A DNA stretch of 64,000 nt from Otis tarda (Eukaryota; Chordata; Aves; Otidiformes; Otididae): NCBI GenBank assembly GCA_026413225.1, contig CM048591.1, positions 41,470,803 to 41,534,802 on the forward strand. Direction: 5' to 3'. This document shows, piece by piece, positions 52,311 through 62,360 of the stretch. The position numbers and the translations under genes are program-made. Position 1 is the stretch's first letter; each line of letters starts with the position of its first letter. Below the pieces are notes generated by a model. It was not told the DNA's origin, ran no database searches, and saw nothing but the letters and a program-made list of their open reading frames with translations.

Positions 52311-55300
52311 CTGTTTATTTGCTCCCTACTTTGATTTTGTAGCTGATTCAAAGATCTAGACACTCTGTTTGACAAATCAGACTTTGGGCTGAAGTTATTG
52401 TCTTTAAGCTAATCAGTACTAGGGGGAGCAGCTGTAAAATTATTTTTTATTATTTTTGGGCCTGTAGTTTCCAGGTAGGGGAGTATGTGATGCACTTCTT
52501 TTTCATTTAGAAACATACTCAGGGCAAATTTATAGCTAAAGAATTCTGTAAAGTGCAAGGGTGGGTTAGAGACAGCATATGAGTACAAACTCCTCCTTCC
52601 CAGATCCAGAGACCATGTACTTCTCATTTCAGGGGGGTTGTGAGGGTCTCTTTTTGTTCAAGTATGCCCCTAGTTCTTCTCCATTACCAGAACTTAACAT
52701 CCATCCTTGTCTCTGCCTGCTCAAGATGCTGTTACTCCCGCATCATCACGAGTACCCACATTCTGCTCAGTATACATGTTGTGAGCTCTAACAGCAGTCT
52801 AAACATTACCATCCAAAGCACTTTGTTGTGAATTAATTAGCACCACAGTACTTGACCTGTTAACTAGACTGCAGTCTGTAATTTGAGGGTTATCATTAGC
52901 TGCCCCTATAAAACTGGTATAATAGATCTGTGAGCACTGCCCTCTAATTCAGAGTAATAATCTTCCCACAATTGCGTTCATTGTTGTTCTTTAACTGTGA
53001 GGAAAAAGAAATATATCAAGTCAATCGAATGAATCTAGTATTTATCTCTCCCTTGCTATCTCATATTAAGAAATCACAGACCATTATTTGTAATATCTGT
53101 TTGGCAAAGGCAATAGTAAAAGGCTGGTGTAGAAAATCGGTACAGCACATTTTAACAAAAATATCCATGAAATTTGGTAGGTGGAAAGCTTTTATAAACT
53201 CTGTTTTCTGCTAGATTACTGTACTAGGAGTTGCAAAGCTTCCTCCAGTTAAGGTTAATTTATTGTTTGTATTAGCACATATGCCTTAACAATGTAAAGA
53301 GCATTTCCCACAGATCGGTTAATAAGATGCAGCACAGAAAAAGGGCCAATGAATCTGTTTGTTACAGTCTTCTTAGTGAAGCTATGACTACAATACTCCA
53401 GTGCTGAAGTCAGTGAAAAGACACCAGCACAACACAATCCAAGGAAAATGCAAGCTGATACAGCACAAAAGACTCTTTGTTTAAGAGCAGCAGAAATTTC
53501 CAGCAACTATCTGTACAAAAATGCACGATAGAAGAGAATGTAATTAAATAACAAAACAACCCAAACATTATAAACCAGGACAAGGACACTTTGTTTTTAA
53601 GTGCACACAATGAATTTTAAAGATCTTTCTTCAGAAGGGGCAATAAAGTATTATGGAGGAGTGACATATTTGATGGATGGGTGGGTTCTGAAAAACCACA
53701 TTATCAATTACTTTTCCGTGTTTGGCTCTGGTCCAGTAATTTTTATTTGAACAGGCTACATGCTAGCATGGTTTTGATTGCAGGAAGTGACTGACTGTTG
53801 TTAAAGGGGGCACTATTCATTTGCTATCTTCAGCTTTACTCTATTCCTTTTTCAGATAGGGACCCTGTCACGGCAGGCACTGTTTCAATTCATAAAACAA
53901 GGAAAAAAAAAAAAAAGGAAGAAAAAAAGTTTGTTTAGTAAACTACTCCCCGTTTTGTTTTCAGCTAGCTCACATCAAGTTCAACTAAATGAATCTTGCA
54001 GGTTGTTCAGAAAACAAGCGATTTGATTGCCCCTCAAGTTTATTTCCCAATCAGTTTGACCCTGCAGGTTGTATCTCTTCTCTCTTTTGTACCAGTGTTC
54101 ATCCAAAGCAGTGTCATTAAACACGATTGAGTCACTTGAGCTACAAGCAATTAGGGAGTAAATCCCCAGTCACTCTTTCCTTAAGTAAACTTTACAGAGG
54201 TTCGTGAGATTGCCTCATCAAAAGGATTAGTTATCAGTAACAAAACTGTTTACCTTTGAGACAGGTGTGGGTTTAAAGGACTGCCTGATACCTGGAGTAT
54301 CTGGAATGAGGATAACTGCATGTATACCTGGTTACACAGACAGAAACAGTCCTTCAAATAACAATCATTTCCTTTTTACTTTCTTTAACTGTGGATTGTG
54401 AAGGTCCATTTGCCAGCACCCAGTGAAGAGAAATGCATTGCTTTCACTCAGTTTTTACGGAGACCAGACTGTGACCCCCTACTATAAATCATACCTAGAA
54501 CACAGGACAGAATCTCACCACTTCCAGAATCCATTTTGCTCCACTCCAGGAGACTGATGGCAGCTCTCCATCCCAGGGAAGGTACTCCGGGCTCTCCACT
54601 GGGCTCCTCTCTGGCATTGCAGGCAGGAAAGAAAAATGTATCGAGGACAAGAAAGGCAAGGCTGCCACATGATGATGTAATTCATGTTAGGAGAGCATGA
54701 ACTCTCAGCTCCCCAGACCCAGGTGAAGAGGAATAACAGAAAGGTAGCCTCATGTGCTGCTTTGACATAATCTGATGTCTTGGCAATATTTTTCACATCA
54801 CCTCAAAATATGCATAAAATCCACAACAGCCTAATGTTGACCATTTTCTGAAGAAAGGATTGCTGACTCCATAGATATGTCCATGTCCATACATAGGGTC
54901 ACTGTACGTAAATCCATTAAACACAGAAACAGTAGCAGAATACATTCAGTGGTTCTCAAAATCCATTTACTGTTTAAAAGTTTCAATGCTGAAATAACAC
55001 TAAAAGTTCAAAACTGCCTGGACTCCTGTAAGATAGCAGGAAGCTTACATCACAACTAATAAATTAACTTGAAGCACATCATCTTGACTATTTTCATTCT
55101 GAGTAATAACCGGAGAAGAATTATTCTTCCCATTCCTTAGGAAAGAAAAGTGAGAACGACCCTGCTGGTTCATCAGATGAAAACACACTGCCATTGAATT
55201 GGAGTTTTCCATTGCTTTAGAAGAATAAACACTTATACGGCAGCTATTTGTTGAAATCAGTCTCTGCTAAAGACATTAATCTTTTTATATAGTACTTCCA

Positions 55301-58300
55301 TAGCTACTAAGAGAGGTGTGTACATCTTACTTCTGAATGTTGCTTCTAAGAAAGGTGTGAAGAAAATAAAACTGTTTCACAATACACAGTGCCTAAACAT
55401 CCGATCCCCTGTGCTTGCTGAGTCTGCAGTACAATCATAGCATGCAAGTCAACTTCAATATATAATTGAAGATTAAAAGAGAAATGGTGTCTTTATCCTT
55501 TCAGAGCAACCAGGAAATTTGCACTATATGATGTGAAAAACAAGTTCAAAATGTTATTTACTTTATTGAACTTATTTGAAAATAAGTTTAAAATCTTTTT
55601 TGAGTTTTTGCCCTAGATAATATTTTTGTGCTGCTCGGTATATTCACTTTTGCCAAAGTACAGAAACGCTGATAGAGTCAATATAAAGAACATTACACTA
55701 AAGATATATGACATTCATGTTAAATTATTTTTCTTTCTTTTGGCCTCTTACCCTTCATTACGACTCTCCTCATCCTACTTAATGCACTTTGAACTCGTAA
55801 AATTAAATTGGTTTATATAGTTTTCCTGCATGACAAAATACAAATAATTCGACAACTTTAATTTCCAAACAGCGATACTTCCTGTTTTATCAAAATTATG
55901 TGACAAAAATCCCTTTTTCAACTTAATATTTACATTTGAAAGCTGAAGTTTTGAAAAATGTAGAATAGTATTTATTGTACCCAAGAAATCTTGAGTCAAA
56001 GACTTAACTCAAAGAATTGGATTTGTTCAGTAATTAATATGTGCCAGAAGCTAAATAATGACTTTCATTAATGGTGTTGCATGGGCTGGGAGAGCTTTCT
56101 TCATCTTCAGAGGCATGGAGTGCATCTTAGGTAGCAAGAAGGCATGCGAAACCCATTCTCCTTATATTCTAATACTGCTAGCAGAATCCTAATGTTGCAG
56201 GAAGCACTGAAACCTGGTTAGAAGTCGCAAGGCTGGGCAAAATGGTAAGCCGTGTGTTTTCATACACTCATCACTCCTGAGACGGAAATCCTTCTTCTTC
56301 TCACACTGGAAGTGAATGCAAGGGAGGCTGTGTCGTGTGGGTGGGTGACTTCTGTTAGACCTCTGGCTTTCAGCACTTAGACCAGCCCATACATTTTCCT
56401 GTGAAACCATTCGATTAATTTTTTGGAAGCTAAGAAAGCTTTGGATCCAATGCTGCAAGCGAACTGGTGGACTTTAAATTAACTGAGATTAACATGGCTT
56501 CTGTGAATAAAGTGGACTGAGAATTATTGTATTCTCATCAGGGGTATAACGTGTTATCTAGCTGCAATGTGACTGTAAGGTATAATTGTGTGAAAATGCT
56601 TTGTTCAGGGCCAGCTTTGTGAGTTCAAGCCGTATCACACTCATTCCGTGTTTACTGCAAGCTAGAAGAACATTCCCACAAAATGGGGGATAAACAGCCT
56701 TACAGCTACAACCACTTAGCAAACGTTGCAGGCCAGCCTCAAGTCGAAGTCACTCCCTTAGGGGTGCGGGTGAGGGGTGACTCACATCTCAAACATGATA
56801 AAAAGGTGTAAATGCAACTTGATGATGGCATGGGACTTTATGAGACTTCTCGAGGGAGCTAAGTTTTCTTCCCAAAGAATTTGTCATGAATTTGCCATGG
56901 AAAGAAAATGCTCCTTACTGCTAGTTCATAGATTTAGATGAGAAAGGGAGCATTGTCCAGGAAAAATGACTTTAATTTCAAATATCTGCCTAAGCCATTC
57001 TGCACTGCCTGGGTTTGCAAATCCAGCTTCCAGGATACGACAGGCCCTAAACTGCTATTCTTCCTGCAGAAAAAAAATCTGTGGACTTTAACAGAGGTTT
57101 TCCTGCCACATCCCAAATGAGTTTCTTGTAAGTGGAACTGTGTCATTGCAAGAAGTTTGCATGTAATGAATCAAGCAGAAAGAAACAAAGCAAGACCATG
57201 AATCCAAAACACCAATGCCTTATAAAAGAAGCAATAAAATGAGACTTTGACAATGTTAAAGAAGAATGCAAAGCCTTCATTGAAAAACACTTTGGAACAT
57301 GCAAAACTCTTGTTTTGCGAGAGCGCTACACACAAGTTGACATATAAATCATTGTATTATACATAGTATCATAGATTGTTTTAATGTGCTTACTAGCTAC
57401 AACATACCCCTAAGGTCACTAATGACTAATTTAGAAAGTTGTAGGTAGGGAGTGTTTTAAAAAGGTACTGAGACAGGGTCACTTGATAGCACTTGTAAAA
57501 CACAAGAACATAAACCGTGTGTCATGCTGTTACATTCTCCTACCAGCAAAACCTGGCTTAACACCATCATTAAAAGTTTTAAGCAGAGAGAACTTGGTGC
57601 CAATTCAACTGAAAAACTCACTGAGTTTATCTTTTTGAAAGGGAAGAAGAACACAGTTATGCGGCACGCTTAAATACATGTACTCATGTAAGATTTACTC
57701 TGAGGCATTTTGAACTGATTGATTTATCAGTTTAACACCTTTATTTTTGTGCATGTGTGTGTGTGTGTGCGTGTGCATATACAGCTGACAAAGCACAATG
57801 ACCTAGTAACTCGGTCCCAAAATAAACCGTAATAAGCTGCAGCACTAGGCACAACTCTTGGTACAGTCATTCCAGACAGGGAATCTGTGGGGTTACACAC
57901 AAAACAGCATCAGGATTGGACCCTTTATTAAGGGTCTGATAAAGGACCAATCAAGGCTCCGATTTATCTGGCACTGATAAATCTCTGTAGTAAGGTTATG
58001 ATCGACTGCAAAAAATTCACCAGAGTCTAAAAGTGGGTTAGAAAATCTCACCTGGAAAACAGTGTTTCTTTTTCACCTATCCTGTAAAATACATATATAA
58101 GCATACATTGCTTTGTTCATTTCAGACCTTAGACTTTGAATGTGAACAAAATCAGACTAGTTCCGAATTAACAGGACTGAAATAAACAGTTGCTTTTTTG
58201 ATAACAAGAGAAAGAATGGATGCAATTTTTTTTATGAGGGTTTTTCTACACCAGTCAAAACTCAGTACACTTACTGTGCATATAAAACTGCCTAAATATT

Positions 58301-60269
58301 TCTTCCAATCGATTCAGTTACAAGAAATCTTTAGCAAGATGTGTAAAACATTTAAAAGCTACCTTCTCCACTTGCTAGATAATAGTACAGGTTATATAAC
58401 CTACCATAAAAGATTTTTCATAAAAGAAGGAAAAAACAAGGAATTTTAAATACAAAACAGCCTATATTTAAAGACTCATCAAGGCTGTGTCAGAAGTGAC
58501 AAAAGACAGGAAAATAGAATGACATTGACATTCTGATCTTAATTCACATCATTTAAAAGTGGCAAGTTATAGTGCACTTTCTCTTAGCCTTCTGGGTTTC
58601 ATAGATCTTGCCAGAGTGCTGCAGAACTGTGCAAAAACACACAGCAATAAGTTACATAAAGAGTTAAGTATATAGATACATACATCTTACTAAAGCTTAG
58701 TAAACCAAACTCTGCCCTACTTCTAGTCACACAAATTCACTGAAGACTAATGGCCAAGCAAGAGTGAACAGTGCTGAAGAACACTGCTGGCAAATGGCCC
58801 TCCAAAGGCAGAGGAACTGCTTTGACCAAAAAGCTGTGTTTGCCTTCTATAGTGTTGAATACCTTTCAGTTTGGAGCTCTGTACCTCACGCCAAACTCAC
58901 GCAGGGCGACAAGGATCACTGAATCCTGCTGTTATTCTCAGAATTCAATTTCTTCAGATACTGTGTTTATTTTATAGCTGGACTCATCCTTCTCCAGGTT
59001 GTAGATTTGACAGTAAAATCTGCTGAGCTCTCCCGTCATGTTTCCAGAGATGCTTGCAGCTCTACAGAGAGAGTTGGTCTGTTCTGCTCTTGCACAGCTT
59101 TGAAGCACCTGGGTGACGGGCATTTAAGCATTTGCAGATTTGGCAGCCATACTTCTGAATGTCAAGACTTGATCTGGCACATGGTGAACGTCCTTTATTT
59201 CAGAGGAGCTGGAAGTGCTCTGCTGCTTAGTGAAGGGTGGTCATGACCAACCTTTTACATGCATTTTGGAGTTAAACACACAAGAAGCATTCTTTTCGTA
59301 ATTAGGCAGGTGTTGTACCTCCAAATCTTTAAACAATATTTAGAGGTCTAAATCCCACTGGAACACTGATTATCAACTTGGTAAATATGAAAATTTCAGG
59401 AGAAATTAAATGTACAAGTAGGCTGAAGGCTGAGTATTGCAATATCTAATCTGCAGACATTTTTGACGCTATGAAAACAGAAGGTGAGGAGGACGTGTTT
59501 CGGTCCATTTCCCAGTGGACCACTTGCCATTTTAGGAAAAAAAATGGCTTCAAAATGACTCATGATCAGCTGCCACAAACTGCTCCAGATGCTAGCGGTT
59601 ACAGAACCCATCACAGAGGAGGCCAATTTTGGTTACAAACTCTACTTCAGAAACAGCAGGAATTTCCAGCCTGCCCCTCATGCAGCTCTGAGCCCTAGGC
59701 AGTGGTGGAAGATGGATGCCATGGCCAACTTCATCAGCGCCACCGCTTACTTTGCTGCAGAGTCCTGGGTTACTGGACCAGTCCTGACTTCTGGACCAGT
59801 CCTCAGAGGTGAGGTAAGCAAAGGCAAAACCTGGGTGGCAAAAGTCTCATCACGACCTCAAGGTGCTCGGCAGCCGCAGGGCTTAGCTAGAGTAGTAAAG
59901 AGAATTTACGACCAAAAATCTAAGCGCATATAATTTAGCCGCCATCGTTAGGGCACTAATTGCTGAGCACAAGTTCTGAGACTATAGATTTGGAATACGG
60001 GGATCAAAAAGGACGTGACAAAACCGCATCTATTTTGCGTGCAGGTTTAAACGGCAGCTCGTCAGGAAGACAAACTGCTTGAAAGCAAACCTAAGCATGA
60101 CAGGCCCGGGGTTGGGAGTGGGGGGTGGGAATTTGAGCCTATCCCTCACGTGTGCATCACCACATGGCATTGTCTGCAAGCTGGGCTAGGCAGAAAAGAA
60201 ATCATTCTAGGGTCTTTTTAGGACACAGCATCACTAGGTGCAGAATTGGGTTTGTTTTTTTTTTTTTTT
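52311..60269. other. Noncoding interval upstream of the TLE4 CpG island
   Basis: AT-rich sequence with a short (TG)n array, an imperfect 38-bp dyad near 57915-57952 and a T17 run at the CpG-island edge (about 60253-60270). The frame at 59562-59933 contains a short direct repeat (CTGGACCAGTCCT at 59773 and 59792) and no recognisable domain. No exon is supported; proximal enhancers of TLE4 could lie here. Confidence 0.6.
57752..57778 (+). repeat. Short (TG)n microsatellite
   Basis: An array of about ten TG units with GC interruptions (TGTGTGCGTGTGCATAT). Short and imperfect compared with the array at 574-623. Confidence 0.8.
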
Positions 60270-60843
60270 TCGGGGAAATCAGGCCTTCACGCCACGGCTT
60301 GGCAGCGGCAGCAGGCACGGGAAAACATTTCCTGCAGCCGGTTCCCCGGCCTGCAGAGCAGAGAAGCCGCAGCCAAGCCGCTCAGGAGCGGGGGTCGTGG
60401 CCTCTCCCTTCTTCTCCACCGGTGACTCCCAGGTGCGTTTACTGTACCGCCGGAAACCGGGCCCTCGGCACCTCGCCGCCCTCCTCCCAGCGGCAGAAAA
60501 CGCCCCGTCGAACGTCAACGGACCGTCGCAATCCGTCCGTCGCTCGAAGGCCGAGTCCTTGAGCCCGATGTTTGCGAGCGGCTAAGACCCTCTCACCGCT
60601 CCCCAGAGCACGGACCGAGTCCCGCACGTCAAGCCAGCGCGGGGGGGAGGAGGGGGGGGAAGCCTGAAATCGCGTCGCGCCCGTCCCCGACGGCAGGCAG
60701 CACCGCTCCTTCCGACCGGCCCCGCGTCGGGCCGGCGAACCCGAGATCGCAGACGACGCGCGGCCCGCGGGGTACGGGGAGAGCCGCGGCGCGCCTGTCT
60801 CTTTAAGGCGACGTTGCCCCCTAATTAGCGCTCGTCCCCGGCG

Positions 60844-60894
60844 GCGCGGGCGGGCGGCGGTGGCCGCGGGCGGGGCGGGAGGCGGGGGCGGGCG
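60844..60894 (+). repeat. G-rich tract with quadruplex potential in the TLE4 promoter
   Basis: Successive G runs (GGG, GGG, GGG, GGGG, GGG, GGGGG, GGG) separated by one to about a dozen bases, immediately followed by a C run at 60893-60904. It overlaps several GC boxes of Sp1 type. Quadruplex formation is inferred from the pattern only. Confidence 0.5.
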
Positions 60895-61689
60895 CCCCCC
60901 CCCGCCACCCCCGGCTCCCGCCGCGCCACCGCCCCGCGCGCGCAGGAGGCGGTGGGAGCAGCAGCGGCGGCGGCGGCGACAGCCGACACCGGCCCACGTT
61001 ACTTTGATTGACGGCTGAACAAATGTTTCCCCTGTTCGAACGCCGGCGCCGCGGAACGCCAGCGATCTCGAGGCTCCACCTCGGGCGGCGGGCAAACAGG
61101 ATCGGAGAGGCCGGGGGAGCCGCCTGATTGGCTGCGGGCCCCGCGCGGCGTCACGACCCCACGTGGCGACTGAGCCCGGGGCCGCCCCCCCCTCCTCTCC
61201 CTCCTCGGGCCCCTGTGCCCATTTGTCAGCGGCGAAATGATGGGCATTAATACAGAACGGCGATTAATGTGCGGCCGCAGCCGATTGGTCGCCGGCAACG
61301 CCCTTCATGGGCGGAGCGGCGGCGGGGGCGCGCGGGCGGCGCCGCGGTGCCCGACGGGAGGAGAAGTCCCAGGCTCGGCGGCGAGCCGGTAGGGCCGGGC
61401 GGGGCAAGGCGGCGAGAGGACTGCGGCTCCCAGGGTGCCTCGCGGGCGGCGGCCTTCCGGCTGCTGTGAATATGTATCAGAATGTTAATGACCAGCCGCT
61501 GCTAAATTTGGTCAAAGGAGTCACCTCGCCAGAGCGTGTGGTGGGAGCGGTGCGGAGCGGAGCGGTGGTGGCAGCAGCTGGCTGGACCGAGCCGAGCCGA
61601 GCCGGGCAGGACTGGGCTTGGGCCGGGCCGAGCACAGGGTCCGCTCCACGCGGCGCCGCCGCCGCCGCCACTTCCCGGAGTTTCGAAAG

Positions 61690-61830
61690 GCGAGGAGGGG
61701 GAAAAAAAAAAAGAGAGAAAAAAAAAGACACAAATAAAGCAGCCCGGACCGTACCTTCTTTTTAATCTTCCTCGCTCTCTTTTGATTTTTTTTTTTTAAT
61801 TAAAAAAAACAACTAAACAAAAAAAAAAAC
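61690..61830. repeat. AT-rich homopolymer block inside the CpG island
   Basis: Runs of A (61699-61709, 61718-61726, 61803-61810, 61820-61829) and T (61788-61798, then AATTAAAA) interrupt otherwise very GC-rich DNA just before the probable leader. Such poly(dA:dT) blocks disfavour nucleosomes, so this may mark the nucleosome-free core of the promoter. An AATAAA occurs at 61731-61736, but nothing else suggests polyadenylation. Confidence 0.5.
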
Positions 61831-61839
61831 CCGGCAGCG

Positions 61840-61869
61840 ATGGCGGGGGAGATGCGATCCGGCCGGTAG
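61840..61869 (+). promoter_or_regulatory. Candidate uORF 1 (9 codons) in the TLE4 leader
   Basis: An ATG in strong Kozak context (GCGATGG) opens a nine-codon frame (MAGEMRSGR) closed by TAG at 61867, 446 nt before the TLE4 start. If the mRNA begins upstream of it, this minigene would load scanning ribosomes ahead of the main frame. Whether it lies within the transcript is not known. Confidence 0.4.
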
Positions 61870-62004
61870 GAGCGGGGACCGGCCCGCCGCGCTAGAGGCA
61901 CCGCGCCGGGAGAGTCGCCGGCAGCTCTAAAAGTTTGCAGAAGGGGAGAAAACTGCCGGCGGGGATCTCCGGCGGAGCGCGCACCGGCGGAGGGGCTTTC
62001 CCCG

Positions 62005-62028
62005 CCCTCCTCCTCCTCCTCCTCCTCG
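62005..62028 (+). repeat. (TCC)n trinucleotide repeat in the TLE4 leader
   Basis: About seven perfect TCC units lie roughly 290 nt upstream of the TLE4 ATG, between the two candidate uORFs. Short pyrimidine-rich trinucleotide repeats are common in CpG-island leaders and can vary in length. Confidence 0.7.
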
Positions 62029-62123
62029 CCCGCCGCCGCACGGGGCTCGCAGCCCGCCGGAGCCCGCGGAGCGGCGGCGCTCGGGAGAGCCGGTCGGCGC
62101 CGCCCGCTGACCGCCCCCGGGGG

Positions 62124-62273
62124 ATGTGGCAGCGGCCCCCGCGCGTCGCGGACGCTGCCGCTGTCGCCGCCGCGCCTCGCCGCTGCCGGCGGTGCCCCGC
62201 CAGCCCCGGGGCGGCGGGGCCGGGGCGTCCCTGCCCGCCGTCGTCGTCGTCGCCGCCGCGCCTGCAGCCCTAA
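62124..62273 (+). promoter_or_regulatory. Candidate uORF 2 (49 codons) ending 42 nt before the TLE4 start
   Basis: An ATG with G at -3 at 62124 opens a 49-codon frame, rich in Arg, Pro and Ala, that stops at TAA 62271-62273. It does not overlap the main start, so reinitiation could occur, but the 42-nt spacing is short for efficient reinitiation. The composition is that of GC-rich DNA, so the peptide itself need not matter. The position close to the main ATG makes presence in the leader likely. Confidence 0.5.
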
Positions 62274-62315
62274 TCCCCGCCGGTCCGGCCGCCGGCGCCC
62301 CGCGAAGCGGCGTGG

Positions 62316-62360
62316 ATGATCCGCGACCTGAGCAAGATGTACCCGCAGACCCGGCACCCG
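62316..62360 (+). CDS. TLE4: TLE4 coding exon 1 (15 codons)
   Basis: The coding part of exon 1 encodes [15 protein letters not shown] and ends in phase 0 at a consensus donor (CCCG|GTGAGT). The ATG at 62316 has T at -3 and A at +4, a weak context. The in-frame ATG at 62337 (Met8) has A at -3. The 5' UTR in front of it lies in CpG-island sequence, and its true start cannot be placed from sequence alone. Confidence 0.95.

Larger units (their letters stand above)
60270..62315 (+). promoter_or_regulatory. TLE4: TLE4 CpG-island promoter and probable 5' UTR
   Basis: Composition changes abruptly near 60270 from AT-rich to CpG-dense DNA that continues past exon 2 to about 63250. Seen in it: GC boxes (GGGCGGG) around 60848-60890; inverted CCAAT boxes (ATTGG) at 61127-61131 and 61284-61288; an E-box CACGTG at 61160-61165; and a TCF/LEF-type CTTTGAT at 61002-61008. 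No TATA box is placed convincingly, as expected for a CpG-island promoter with dispersed start sites. The transcription start is not resolvable here, but the block just before exon 1 is very likely transcribed leader. Roles for individual motifs are inferred. Confidence 0.8.

Noticed and set aside
59562-59933. 123-codon open frame 2.4 kb upstream of TLE4
   Set aside because: No domain or family similarity; it includes a small direct duplication and ordinary composition.
60439-61095. 218-codon open frame on the - strand and other long frames in 60152-63248 on both strands
   Set aside because: CpG-rich DNA has few stop codons. The frames are Arg/Ala/Gly/Pro-rich, overlap each other on both strands, and cross real TLE4 splice junctions.
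61731-61736. AATAAA in the TLE4 upstream region
   Set aside because: It lies in an A-rich homopolymer block, without a downstream GU-rich element or a transcript that should end there.
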